A DNA stretch of 64,000 nt from an uncultured bacterium (lineage in GTDB: Bacteria; Patescibacteriota; Gracilibacteria; Absconditabacterales; Absconditicoccaceae): NCBI GenBank assembly GCA_947168815.1, contig CAMVNG010000001.1, positions 124,001 to 188,000 on the forward strand, written 5' to 3'. Within the stretch, counting starts at the first letter, position 1. Each line of letters begins with the position of its first letter. Shown piece by piece: positions 11,101 through 23,413 of this stretch. The position numbers and the translations under genes are program-made. Below the pieces are notes generated by a model, which did not search any database, had not been told where the DNA came from, and saw nothing but the letters and a program-made list of their open reading frames with translations.

Positions 11101-14100
11101 TGAAACTTGCCTTATATTTATTAATTGACCAATTTGCTACATATGATCTATCCCCTGTACTTCATGCTGGAATTACTAATGTTAAAGATAATTCCTGCAA
11201 ATCAGTTCAAGTCCATCATATAAAAGTATATCAATCCTTAACAGGATTCTTAATTTCAATACTTCAACTTTCAATTGAATATTCTAACGGATTTGTATCT
11301 CATTGTTGTAATGAACCACCATCTAAATTATATGAAATACTGTACATAATAGGTGTTCGCCTTGCTACATAGCTTCTATTACCAGTAGAACCTTGAGGTA
11401 TTACAACAGTTTCTGTTTTCTCAGAAAGTTCTGTTCATTCCCATCATGCAAAAGTATAATACTCTCTTACCGGATTATTTAATGTAATTTCTGTATCTGT
11501 TATTGAATAAGATTCTGGATTTGTCTTTCATGGTTCTAGGCTTCATCATGCTAAATTATATGTTATTTCATAAGTATCTTTTGACCATACAGCATATAAA
11601 ATAATCTCTCAATTATCTATATCTGTCAATCTATTTACTGATGCTCAATTATTATAAGTTGGCTCAGTAGCTCATTGATTTTTACTCCATCATAAGAAAT
11701 GATATCAATTTCTAGTGAAAGAATTATTTGTTAATAACCTATCCTCAGTATATCCTACCCCACTAATATCATCCATATCTCATATTCCTCAATTTGCATT
11801 AAACTTAATGACATAATGATTCTCATTCCATTGAGCTGTTGATGAACTATTGGAAGCAGGCATTTCACTAAATTGTGGATTCCATGAATCAAAAGTAAAT
11901 CATGTGTTAATTAAACTAAGACCAGCTGGAAATTCAACCTGTCTACCATAGTTAAAATCAATTCATGTTGAAGTCGAACCATCAGAGAACACAGCTCCAA
12001 CTCAAGCATTAAATGTAAATGTATAAGAACTTCTATGATAATAATACTTTATTACCAAAGAATTATTTGATAATACAATTCAAGTCTTTTCTGACGGTGT
12101 ATCAAATCATAGAATTCAAATTCTTGCTCATGTAACTACAGAATGAGTATTTGCAGAATAATCTAATCATGAATAGAATTGATAATTCTCCTCATCTCAT
12201 CACTCAATAGGCTCTATATAATGTTCTACTCTATATGAACCAGTAGAATTTTCTTCCCATTGTGCAAATAAAGTTATTTCTCAATTATCATCAGATGTTC
12301 AATTAGTAATTGTATCCAAAATTATTGATTCACCAGCCCTAGACCATCATATAAAATGATATCCAAGCTTTTCAAATTTATTTCATTCTTCTGTATTACT
12401 AGGAAGCTGAATAGTATCTGAATAATATCCTGTTATATCATCAACACTTCCCTCGGTTGCTCAGCTTCCATCAAAATGTATTGTATATGTATGTTCTCTT
12501 ATTATTGGAGTTGCTACAATATTTGATGTTCAAACTTGATAATTCAATACTGAACCATTATAAGTTACATTATTAATAGTAAATCATGAGAATGAATATC
12601 CTCCATCAACCAATCAAGTGAAGATAATATTTTGACCATAATAATACTGACTTAATAAAGGAGATCTCTGTATACTAGCATGTGGTACATTAGTTTCATT
12701 ATAATTATATGATTTTCTAGTATAGAAAAGCTTTATTACAAGATTTCATTCTGGATCAATTGCTGCTGTATCTTGATATTCTGAAATATCTGTTAAATCT
12801 ATTTCATCTACAACATCTCCATTAATTCTTGCTTTTGAATAAGAATATCATGGAATATCACCATCAGCTTTAGCAAGACTTGAAAGAGTTAAAATACTAT
12901 CTGTTTGTCAACTTAATCCTGTATCCGTTCCACTGAGATGATATTTATTACTTATTGCATTATTTTCTAGCATCTGAAAATAATGTTGCACTATATATGA
13001 TGTTTGTTCATTTGGAGATGCTGTTCATGTTAGAGTAATATTTGTACTTAATACAATTGAAGTTCAAGGATTATATGACTGAGTTCAATCATTCCATACT
13101 GGAGTATTATATCACTGCCTAGCCGTCAAATCAGGAAGTGTAATTGCATTTTCTGCTGGACAAACATTTGATTGTACAACTCAGTTGTATGTTGATGGAA
13201 CCATGCATGAATCAGAACCTGTTCAAATTGGATTAACTCTACTATCTGTTGCATAAGTTACCGTATATGTTTTTTCATCAGATTTAGTTTGTGCATAAAG
13301 ATGTAACTCAGAATCAAGAGTTCAAGTTAATAATATTTGTCATGGAACCGCATATAATACTACTCCATCTGAAGGATATGTTTCACCTGTAGTCCATCAC
13401 AAAACATGAGGAGTTGCTACTGGTGCTCAGATTTCAGGTAATGTAAATACAAAACTACATTCAGTACTTTCAGGTTCTAGATTGTAAATGTCTTTAAATT
13501 GACATCAACTAAATGACCAATTATGATTATATGTTTCACCATTATAAACAAATCATGTATTACCATTAAGATGAATAGTTATATCTTTTCGACTTCAAAT
13601 CTTTTTATAAACAGCATAGAATGTCTTATTACCATCAATTAAATAAGAATCAACTACTCAAGTCTGGTTTGCTGAAGTTGCCCATCAAACAAATTCATAT
13701 CATTCTCTTTCAGCCTGTTCAGCTCCTTCTCATGTAAGTTGAAGTGTTCAATAATCTACATTCCTTGTAACTGTTTCATCTGTTCATTTATTTGTTCACC
13801 TATCATATGTTACAATATATTTATTTAATATAGCTCTATATCTAGCATATACATTTCTATCTCTAACAACATTACTCAAATCATCAACTTCTCATCATAC
13901 ATTCGATGTATACCATCCAGAGAATTCATAGGTATATTGATCTGTTGCTTGTTTACTTGGCGTTTCTCCTTGATATGTAGCATTAGCTCAATAGTCTACA
14001 GTCTTTGTACCTAATAATGTTGTACCATTCTCATCATAGAATGTCACTGTATATTGATTAACTGTTCAACTATAGGTAGCAAAATAAGTGGCATCTTCTG

Positions 14101-17100
14101 TTACTCACGTTAATTCAGGACTCCATCATGCAAATGTATACGTATATTGATCTGTTGCTGCCTTTGTAGGATCTGCTGCTGGTTTTACAATACTTGCAGC
14201 TGGTGTTCAATAATCATACTGTGTTGCCTCTTTTAATATTGTTGTTCCATTTTCATCTACAAAAGTTACCGTATATTTATTCAATGTTCAACTATAAGTT
14301 GCCGTATATATCACATCTGATGTTACCTCCGCTAATTCAGGACTCCATCATGCAAATGTATACGTATATTGATCTGTTGCTGCCTTTGTAGGATCTGCTG
14401 CTGGTTTTACAATACTTGCAGCTGGTGTTCAATAATCATACTCTGTTGCTGCCTTTAATACAGTTGTTCCATTTTCATCTACAAAAGTTACCGTATATCT
14501 CCTTGGATAACTATCAAATGTTGCTGTATATACAGCATCTTCAGTAGCTTCTACTATTGTAGGGGTCCATCATACAAAATGATAATTAGATTGTGCATCT
14601 GAAGGCTTTTGAGGAGTAGATCAATTATAAACAGGCAACACATTATACTCTACTTCACTTGATTGTAACTCATTTCAATCATAATTAACAAATTTAATTG
14701 TATATGAAGATTTCTTTAAATCCAAACAAGTATCATTGTGTGATCAACTTAATTGTGCTATACGATTTTCTACAGTAGCTGACGAAGTAAGAATTCACAC
14801 GATAGATCATGTATTTGTTCAATTACTAGTACAAAATGCTTTATTTCAAAGAGTTTCCAAAGAATCTGGTAATCTAACTCAAGTTACAGTTGATCAATTA
14901 AATGCATAATCTCATATTTCTCTCAAGCTATTTCATAATATAGTTATTGAACTTAATCTATTATTTTGGAATGCTCATCAACTTATCACTTCTACAGATG
15001 ATGGAATAGTAATATGATCAAGTCATCCACTATAAAATGCTCATCAACCTATTACTTTTAAGGTATTAGGTAAATTAATTTCTTTCAATCTCGTATCATA
15101 TGCAAAAGGTGCATCTCAAATTGATACTAATCACTCACTAATATTTACTGATGTGATATAAGAATTACTATGTAATGCTCCATTTCAAATAACTTCCAAA
15201 GAAGTAGGCAATGTAATTGCTCATGATAGACCTTTATGATTAAAAGAACCTCATCATAACTTCTTAATTGTATATAATCTTCAATTTCTCGTAATAGTAT
15301 TTGGCATTGTTAAATTCTCTGTCGTACAGCTATTACCTCAAGAATAATCAATAATTTCTGCATAAAATTGATTATCTGAAGTTCCTGTATAAGTTTCATA
15401 TTTATAACATCAATTCCATCCCGTTAAATGCTCATATTTTGGACTTTCCCAATTTGCATAAACCTCCAAATCTCAAGTCATAGTTAATGGGAAGCTAATA
15501 TCATAATCTCAAGTTATAGCTTTCCATCACAAGAAATCATAATCTGTTTTTATAGGATCTGCTAAAGGATTAGTTGAAACTACTTCATTAAAATCATAAA
15601 GAATTCATGATAAAAGATCAGTTTTATTCTTATCAGAATAGAATGATAACTGATATTTAACAGGAATATAAACTCCAGTTAATACTAAATCTGAGACAAT
15701 TGGTGTTGTAAATACAAACTTAGTATCACCAGAATACCATCAATCAAAAGCAAATCATTCCTTTACATAATCAGCTGGTCTTTCTACAATTTCATTATGA
15801 GCAACCTGCTTAACAATATCACCAGTAAATGGATTTTTAAAGGTAACACTATGAAGTTCTACAACCGTTCATGTAACAACTAAATTCTGTGTTACTACAG
15901 AATTTTCTGATAATTCTGTACTCCATCTTACAATATGTCATGCACCAGAATTAATCAAAGAATCAACACTTGTAAAAGTACTAATATCACCTATTCAATT
16001 ATAATAATCTAATGGTATTAATTTCGTTGTATTAGATTCTAATATTTCTGGATAATATCATGTTCATAAAACAGTTCCAGTTTCATCTACAAAAGTATAA
16101 GTATAGAGTTGATATACAGGAGAAATATATGCTCATGTATAATCTAGTGTTGAATTTTTTGTAGTCACATATCAAGTAACATAGACATTTTCTCATTTTC
16201 ACTGATTAAAAGCACCACCAGATAAACTAACCATAGAATCTGGAATATAAACACTTTTTATATTATTTCATGCAAAAGCATCACTCCATATAAATCTAAC
16301 ATTTTCTCACAATGATATTCATGTTAATTGATGATTTCTAAAAGCATTAAATTCAATTCACGTCAACGTTGATGGTAATTGAACATTTTTAATTTTAAAC
16401 TTAGATTCAGGACAATCAGTTTTATCATAAAATGCATTTTCTCAAATAAGTGATATTCACGACTCTACAATCACACTTTCAAATTCATTACATCTAAAAG
16501 CACCATTTAACCTTCATCAATTTAATCTTCATGGCACAGTTAGTGTTCATGATAAATTATTACCCTTAAATACAGCAGTTCAAAGTGTTGTTAATGACTC
16601 AGGAAATATAAACTCTCATTCTATTTTTTGAAAGTAAAATGCAGAATCTCATATTGATTCAAGTGTTTCTGGTAATTTCAACTTTTTTAAGGTTTGCTTT
16701 GTCTTACAATCACTTGTATTAAACGCATGATTATCAATTTTCGTAGTTCACTCTCAAATTTCTAATTCCTCAATAAGATTACATTCAAATGCTGTAGTTA
16801 CTTCTCAAACACTTCATGGTATTCTTAACTTTCATGATATATTATTATCAAAAAACGCTTCAGCTCCTATTCGTGTTAATGATTCAGGAAGTTCAAGGCT
16901 TCAAGATATATTGTTCCCTCTAAATGCTTTTTCCGCAATACTTGTTAATGATTCAGGTAAAATTAACTTTCCTGAAATATTTTGGTGTTTAAATGCATGT
17001 CCAGCAATAGATTCTAATGTTGTTGGGAATATAACTGATTTTAAGGATTTTTTGCTTGTACATCAATCTGTATTATATGCATTTGGATTAACCTTCGTAA

Positions 17101-20100
17101 TTCCCTCTGATATTATTAAGTTTTCAATTAAATTACATCTAAAAGCAGTTCCCATAATCTTACTCAATATAGTTCACGGAAATTTTAATGTTCATGATAT
17201 TTCATTACCATAAAAAGCTTCCTCTTCAAGATAAGTAAGATTTTTAGGGAATCTAAAACTTCACGATATATCATTGTTCTTAAAAGCATATTTATCTATC
17301 TTCAAAATAGAGTCAGGAAGATTTATCTCTCAAGTAATTATTTGTTTATCACTCGACCAAATAAAAGCATTGGAAGCAATCTCAACAACAGCCTCTCAAT
17401 TTATTTCACTTGGAACTACAAAATGAGTTAAACAGTCATCACTTTGCTCTCAATCAAATCATGTAATTTTTAATCATCATAATGTTGAAGTACCAGTTGT
17501 AAATGAACAATATAATTGCCTAAATTTTGGATATAATGTTACATTATCAACAATTCTAGTTTCAAAATCAAACTCTGTATTAAAACCAGAATCTTCATAC
17601 CAAGAAATAAATTGATAATTACCTTGTTTACCTGGATTAGCTGGCTCTTTTATAACTCATCAAGAAATCACTAAACCTGAATAATAACTAACACCATTTA
17701 TATCCAGAAAATTATACGTAAATACATCATCAATTTCTCACTGTAATACCAAATCACCTGTTGCTATTCAATCACTAGGTAACTCAGGAGACCATATTCT
17801 TCATTTTCACGACTCTACAACTCCAAGAGTTATCAAATCTTCATAAATAAAAGTGTCATTTGAACTACTATAATAACTCAAAGGAATGAGTTTTGTCATG
17901 TCAGATACCGCTCAAGATTCATAATATCAAGTTCATAATATATTTCATTCAGTATCTTCAAATGTATAAATAGATAATTTAAGGAAAATAGCATACAAAA
18001 TGGTACTTCCCGTAAATGCTTGTTCTCCAATTAATCACCTCCTTGCATCCTTATCTTCGCTCCATCATACAAAATAATATCAAGGTTTTTCAGCAGTATA
18101 ATTGGATAAATCAAGAGTAAACTCATATTCATCATCTAAATATTGAGCATCTCAAGATATTCATCAATTTGTTCAAGCATCAAATGTAATTACAGATCAA
18201 GTGTAATCTAAACAATTTAGTCACTGTTTTATTTGCCCTTGTGAACAATTAGCATAATCTTGGAAACAACGAACTGGAAAATAACGATTAGCATCATTGC
18301 TTGACACCGTTCAAAGTTGACCACTCTCAAATCTAAAATAAGAACGAGTACTTACTGATTGGATTTTCGATTGCTGATATTTTCATTGACATCTACCCCC
18401 ATCTTCACAATCTTTTGCAGTTCCTAATGTACTACCATTATTATATCACCATCATACTCATGGCATCCATAATTGTTCCAAAAGGCCAGATCGAGAAGTT
18501 CATCACAAAGCTTTTATTAAATTTGTAGCCTCTGAATCAGAAGGTACATGATAACCTTCATCACAAGGTCAACGCCTTGCCTGCCAATCATTATCTTTCG
18601 AAAAATATCACCATATATTTAAATATCAAGTTCAATTATTTGTAACATAAGGAAATTTATTTATATCAGTTAAATTACCAGAATAAGTACTTGGTATAAC
18701 GTTTCACACATCAACAGAACTATTCAAAAATGTAGTTGATTGTCCCTTATATAGTCAATTATTATTTCAATATTGAAAATATTTTCATCTAGAAGCAGCA
18801 GTATAAACATTATATGCTCATGTTTCTGTTGCCCCAACATTCCTATCTTGTATAGTATATCTCATCTTAGTACCATTTACATTTCACCACACAGTAATAG
18901 TTTGTGATTCACTATCATAGACCAATCATGTAGCAGGAGCATCAGCCAATAGAACACACACATTATCTATATCCACATAACCATAATCACAAGTATATTT
19001 CGCCTTATAAGTATGACCAGCAACTGTTCATGTTGAAAGAATAGGATTCTTTGTCAATACATCCAATCAAGTATCTGTTCAAGATCCAATCCATCATAAG
19101 AAAAACGCATGTTGCCTTGTTACACCAGGGAATTCAATATTTTCATACACTGAAGAAATATCTCAAGTACAAATATTAGTTTCATTATCACATTCCAAAT
19201 TAACAATATTAGTATCATCATCTAACATTCAGCCATTTCAATCCAATGTAATAATATCACTATTATTCTCTACTAAAGTAAGCACATAAATAGAAAAACT
19301 TTCTCAATCAGCAACAATCAATCATGTTCCAGCACTTTCTTCCTCATTAGTAACATCAACTACAGTAGTTTTTACTTCTTCAACAGTTTCTCACTGTTCA
19401 GAATCAACATCTTCCTCTACTGTTTCTTTAGTCTCTTCCAAATGGAATACTTTTACTTCTTGATTCTCATCAGTTTCAGCATTTAAGAAATCATCATTTA
19501 ATTTATAATCAAATAATACTTTAACAGTTTTACCTTCTACTGGTTGAACTTCAATTTCACCTGTTCAAACTTTATACATAAAAGAAATATCAAAGGCTAC
19601 CATCTTAGATTCCTTGCTCACATTATCCTGAGAACCAGCAATTTCATCTTTTACATCATCTAATCAATCATCTTCAGTAATTACTTTAATTCTAGGTTCA
19701 GTTCCTTCATAAAAAGAACCAACAGGAGCAATTACCTTAACAGCTACTCCATCATGCTCTAACTCTCAAACAATTTCTTCTTTATTCAAATTATTCTCTA
19801 CTACTTTTTCTTTAACTTTTGTATCTAAGAAACATCTTACATTATGCCATGATGTTCTATCTTTCTCATCATCATAAATCCCTTTACCAAAATACTTATC
19901 AATACTAAAGATTTCAGATTGTGTTGTTACATTCTCACTAGGAGTAACAGTCCAATAACTTCATACTCCATCTCTATATTCACCATTTGCAGAATAACTT
20001 CATGCTTTTGGCAATTTTAAATCACTCATAAACAATGATTCTAAACCAGAAATTTCATTTTCTGCAATACACTTTCATTCAACTTCAACATCTCATTCAT

Positions 20101-21214
20101 TACATTTCTCAAGTGAAGTTAATAAGATTGATCCTTTAGTACTTCTTGTCTTTCTTATAACAGTTGATACACCCTCATCATCAACATTTTCTCTAACATC
20201 TTGAGTATGAATTTTTCTCCAAACATTAACTAAATCATTCCACTCATTTTGTGTTGGAATATGATATCATGTTGGACATGGACCTTGAATTTCTTCATCA
20301 TCTCCATTCCAATCTCCAGTACTATTTACTTCTTCATTCTCAATAAAATCAGCAATTTTATCACCACTAATTCAATTATTACTTCACCATTGGTAATAAT
20401 TTCCATAAGATTTCTCATCTTCTTCACTAGTACTTTCAGCTCATAAGTTCTTATCCATAATTGTCATTGAATCTCCATTTTCTGGATCTATCAATACAAT
20501 AATTCCTTCATCACCACTAGTTGAATATTTGATAAATGAATCACTATCTCTAGTAAAGAAATATCTCAATCCTCAGATAATTTCTTTAGCAATATCACTT
20601 AAACTATCAATAAAGCTGAAATCTGTATCTTCAACAACTACTGCTGAAGAACTTTCTTCTTCCTTATTTTCTTCAACAGTTTCTTCATTTTCTCATAGAT
20701 CAGAACCTGTATCTTCACTTAAAACACATTCATTTTCTTCAAGATTATATCAATCCTCACATTTTTCTTGGAATACACATTCCTCATCATAAATACCATG
20801 AAGAATAGCATCTTCACATTGAATAGTATCAGTTCATTGTTCATCTTCAGTTGCTGTAACTGAATTAGTCTCTGTTTGTTCTTGAGTATCTGATTCTTCA
20901 GTTTCTGTCTGTTCTTGATTATCTTTTTCATCAGTTTCAGTCGGTTCTACTGTTCCATCATTTTCTTCTCATTCAGAAGAAAGAGATCCTTGTTCTCAAG
21001 TATCTTCATCAGTATCATCAGAAAAATTATTATCTCAACTTACATTATTTTGATCTCATGCTACATTATCATTTTCAGGAATATCAGAAATATTGGAATC
21101 TACACTTTGGTAAACTTCTTCATTTAAAACTAAATCATTAGCATAAGTAATTGGTGTTAATACCTCAGTACCTACAACTATTATCAATGATAAGATACCC
21201 AAAAATCTCTTCAT
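8168..21214 (-). CDS. Giant cell-surface adhesin-like protein (FISUMP, BspA LRR, InlB-type repeats, SLH)
   Basis: About 4348 aa in one frame when TGA is Gly; I checked the frame at both ends and several internal points. Order: signal peptide (MKRFLGILSLIIVVG), acidic Thr/Glu/Gln-rich stalk (25-190), a FISUMP-like region (DKNLGAESTSEE, YGNYYQWG, ending NVRCF at about 456), a second one (about 770-1000, ending FPVRCF), a BspA-type leucine-rich block (about 1255-1690), a second such block (about 1960-2155), a long series of roughly 70-aa InlB/Listeria-Bacteroides (Flg_new) repeats (about 2190-4085, YTYTFAGW type), a Gly/Glu linker (IVPREDKVIIPEEEE), and a C-terminal SLH-like region (about 4190-4340, RACALGLMGINVETFNP). 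The SLH-like end suggests wall or S-layer attachment; the repeats suggest a long fibre with exposed binding domains, plausibly for host-cell contact. The small ORFs listed inside are shadows. Confidence 0.88.
10281..10919 (-). repeat. Three near-identical 213-bp tandem repeats
   Basis: The period is exactly 213 bp (71 codons), seen from the repeated GTTGAACTATATGTTGCAGT at 10494 and 10707. Copies 2 and 3 are almost identical over most of their length, including silent sites, which implies recent duplication or gene conversion within the InlB-type repeat region. Confidence 0.9.
14050..14493 (-). repeat. Two near-identical 222-bp repeats
   Basis: GACTCCATCATGCAAATGTA recurs at 14119 and 14341, a 222-bp (74-codon) period. 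The units belong to the same InlB-type repeat family as the 213-bp units. Confidence 0.85.
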
Positions 21215-21250
21215 CAATTTTTACAATAATGTATTAAAACCGACATATCA

Positions 21251-21281
21251 ATTATACATCAAACAATCAAAAAGTGATAAT
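21251..21281 (-). promoter_or_regulatory. Possible promoter of the giant gene
   Basis: On the minus strand TATAAT (21256-21251) lies about 37 bp upstream of the start, with TTATCA as a weak -35 at 18 bp spacing. The rest of 21215-21367 is AT-rich without a visible gene. Confidence 0.5.
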
Positions 21282-21367
21282 TAAACATACGTTTAATAAA
21301 GATAAAAGAGTGACAAATTGTAAAATTGTGACATAATATAAAAAGACATTTTTTTCTTAATTTATAC

Positions 21368-21396
21368 TTGAATATAAAGAACCGTTTTAGTATATT
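21368..21396 (+). promoter_or_regulatory. Sigma70-type promoter of the 54-aa basic protein gene
   Basis: TTGAAT, a 17-bp spacer, then TATATT, followed by the leader TTAAAAAAACAAATAAAAAA. Confidence 0.65.
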
Positions 21397-21438
21397 TCAA
21401 CTACCCTATTAAAAAAACAAATAAAAAAAGTTAAACGT

Positions 21439-21603
21439 ATGAGAAAAAAGAACATTTATGAAAAAGCTCGGAGAAGTGCCGAGCGCAGACGATTCAAACT
21501 AGAAAGAACAAAACGTGAGCAAAAACGCCGCAGGTTACTTGGCATCTCAGCCAACACAAGCACATCAAGCATCAATGCAATTCTGAACAAGATACGAAAA
21601 TAG
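21439..21603 (+). CDS. Small Arg/Lys-rich protein, 54 aa, TGA-free
   Basis: Too short for the ORF track. The protein starts MRKKNIYEKARRSAERRR and is nearly half basic in its first 35 residues, then becomes Ser/Thr-rich. Such composition suggests RNA, DNA or ribosome binding, but I recognise no family. The single glycine is GGC, and codons such as CGC, CGG and CTT are unusual beside the AT-rich neighbours. The evidence that it is real is its package: TTGAAT-17-TATATT promoter, AAACAAATA leader and a strong terminator 20 bp after the TAG. It is divergent from the giant adhesin gene. Confidence 0.65.
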   Translation: MRKKNIYEKARRSAERRRFKLERTKREQKRRRLLGISANTSTSSINAILNKIRK

Positions 21604-21623
21604 TAAGCTCACCAACAATGTCA

Positions 21624-21664
21624 AAAAATCCTATGTGTAAACCACACTTAGGATTTTTATTTTA
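21624..21664 (+). terminator. Terminator after the 54-aa gene
   Basis: The stem AAAATCCTAtGTG/CACactTAGGATTTT is followed by TTATTTT. Confidence 0.8.
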
Positions 21665-21666
21665 TC

Positions 21667-21695
21667 TTGAAAAGAACAATCAATTTAAATAAAGT
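21667..21695 (+). promoter_or_regulatory. Promoter of the 21722 gene
   Basis: TTGAAA, 17 bp, TAAAGT. The same -10 hexamer at the same spacing occurs before the 54049 gene. Confidence 0.5.
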
Positions 21696-21721
21696 CAATA
21701 GTAACAAAAAAACAAAATGCT

Positions 21722-22108
21722 ATGAAGTGTATAGAAAAGAAAGTTTACAAACGTGATTCTCGACTACGTGCAATTCTCTTTTCAATAAAAGAATCTGCCG
21801 AAAAGAATCGAAAAGATCCTGATATGCAGGAGGATAACTCCTACATTGATGAGTTTTACAGAAATGCATATATCCCATATGCAAACGAACTTGATTTACT
21901 AGTTTCTTCTATCTCATTTTACACCCTCTTCTGCAGAAAAATCACCACAAATGAAAAGAACGTAAAAAAAGTTTTCACGATATGTGATATACTTGAAAAA
22001 TACGGACATTTCAATATCTGCACTGCTAAAAGGTTAAAGAACATTGAAGAAGAATTGCTAAGTGAATTTGAGGATTTCAAAGAACTAACTATCCTCAAAA
22101 ACAAGTAA
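21722..22108 (+). CDS. Hypothetical protein, 128 aa, TGA-free
   Basis: A soluble, charged, mostly helical protein with scattered cysteines (MKC, FCRK, TICD, NICT). No family recognised. The only glycine is GGA. The leader AACAAAAAAACAAAATGCT just before the ATG is of the orphan-class type. The gene has its own weak promoter and a hairpin terminator at 22121, and lies between two other small orphan genes. The start is the ATG nearest the promoter. Confidence 0.7.
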   Translation: MKCIEKKVYKRDSRLRAILFSIKESAEKNRKDPDMQEDNSYIDEFYRNAYIPYANELDLLVSSISFYTLFCRKITTNEKNVKKVFTICDILEKYGHFNICTAKRLKNIEEELLSEFEDFKELTILKNK

Positions 22109-22120
22109 CCCCATACAAAT

Positions 22121-22156
22121 ACTAGTAGTCGTTTCCGATTACTAGTTTTGTTTAAA
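22121..22156 (+). terminator. Terminator after the 21722 gene
   Basis: The stem ACTAGTAgTCG/CGAttACTAGT is followed by TTTGTTT. Confidence 0.8.
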
Positions 22157-22192
22157 AAAAAACAAAAAGCGAATTGAATATTCTCAACTCGC
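22151..22192 (-). terminator. Terminator after the 22208 gene
   Basis: On the minus strand the stem GCGAgTTGA/TCAAtTCGC is followed by TTTTTGTTTTTTTT. Confidence 0.85.
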
Positions 22193-22207
22193 AATTTATA
22201 ACAAAGA

Positions 22208-22603
22208 TTAAGCTAATTTTCTAAGATTCTCGCACAATGATTGAGCTACATAAATACTCCTATCATTTTCAGTTTCACACTCGAACAAAACACCATAAAT
22301 CGGTGACTTATCCATAACGGCATCTGACTGATTACCCCTGACAATCACACTCATACTACCATGAGAAGAAGTATCAATAACTCTCAATACCTGATAAAAA
22401 TCATCATAAAAGCTTACCCACTGAGCATGAACCTTCGAAAAAGAATCACAAAGATGTTCACAAGAACACACATTGGCATTCCAAGCGGCCAAGATCATTT
22501 CATCAACCTTTAAATCGCTTTTACAATCAGCGATTGAAGAAAAAAGTAATGAAATCACCCTATAAAAGGGAATCTGAGATTGAAAAACATGTTTTATTTC
22601 CAT
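22208..22603 (-). CDS. Hypothetical protein, 131 aa, TGA-free
   Basis: A soluble protein with several cysteines (ADCKSD, NVCSCEHLC, LFECE, SLCEN). No family recognised; no membrane segment. The three glycines are GGN. Its leader on the minus strand is AAAACAATTAAGGTAAAAAGATAA, a looser match to the class leader. It is a monocistronic unit with a strong terminator, convergent with the 21722 gene. The TTGATA-17-TAAAAA sequence upstream is a possible but weak promoter. Confidence 0.7.
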   Translation of the reverse strand: MEIKHVFQSQIPFYRVISLLFSSIADCKSDLKVDEMILAAWNANVCSCEHLCDSFSKVHAQWVSFYDDFYQVLRVIDTSSHGSMSVIVRGNQSDAVMDKSPIYGVLFECETENDRSIYVAQSLCENLRKLA

Positions 22604-22789
22604 TTATCTTTTTACCTTAATTGTTTTTATTTTATCAACACCTTTTTTACAAAAAAAGAAGTTCTATATCAAGATATTTTTAGAAATTTATAACTCAAAA
22701 TCATACCTATCACAAACCATGTTAGTCTTGAAAACACAATTAATTTCCGTATTTTTCAATCATCATATTTAAATTATAAAAAAACAGTT

Positions 22790-23359
22790 ATGAGAGTACC
22801 TATTTGAGTATCAAACAGACACATTCATCTAACTCAAGCTGATGCTAATACACTTTTTGGATCTAATCATGAATTAGTAAAAATTAAAGATCTTTCTCAA
22901 CCATGACAATTTGCAGCTGAAGAATGTGTTATAATTAAAGGACCTAAATCAGAAATAGCAAAAGTTAGAGTTCTTGGACCTTATAGAAAACAAACTCAAG
23001 TAGAAGTAATGCAATGAGATACTGTAAAATTAGGAACACCAGCACCTATTAGAGAATCTGGAGATTTAAAAGATTCTGCTCCTATTACTGTAATTGGTCC
23101 TAATGGGACAATAGAACTAAAAGAAGGTATGATTGTTGCAAAAAGACATATTCATATGACTGTTGCTGATGCACAAAATTTCTGAGTTGAAAACGGACAA
23201 ATTGTAAAAGTCAGAACAAACGGAGAAAGAGGTTTAGTATTTGATAATGTTGTAATCAGAGTAAGCGATAACTTTGCATTAGATATGCATATTGATATTG
23301 AAGAAGCAAATGCTGCTTATTTGAAACAATGAGATCGATGAGAACTTATTCTCGAATAA
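22790..23359 (+). CDS. pduL: PduL-type phosphate acyltransferase
   Basis: 189 aa. Starts [14 protein letters not shown], the classic PduL opening, and has the second His motif KRHIHMT (about 122-128); these histidines bind the catalytic metals. It interconverts acetyl-CoA (or propanoyl-CoA) and acyl phosphate. No encapsulation signal peptide precedes the catalytic domain, so this is probably a cytosolic housekeeping phosphotransacetylase that makes acetyl phosphate from the acetyl-CoA produced by PFL (gene at 55574). Several glycines are TGA. It is followed by a terminator, so glyA is probably transcribed separately or by read-through. Confidence 0.92.
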
Positions 23360-23369
23360 TTATTTTTAT

Positions 23370-23398
23370 AAAGGTCAGCAAATGACCTTTTTTATTTG
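23370..23398 (+). terminator. Terminator after pduL
   Basis: The stem AAAGGTCA/TGACCTTT with loop GCAAA is followed by TTTATTT. Confidence 0.85.
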
Positions 23399-23413
23399 CT
23401 ACTCCTAAAACAC

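Noticed and set aside
20249-21127. ORFs on both strands at 20249, 20529, 20719 and 20915
   Set aside because: Shadows of the N-terminal acidic region of the giant protein.
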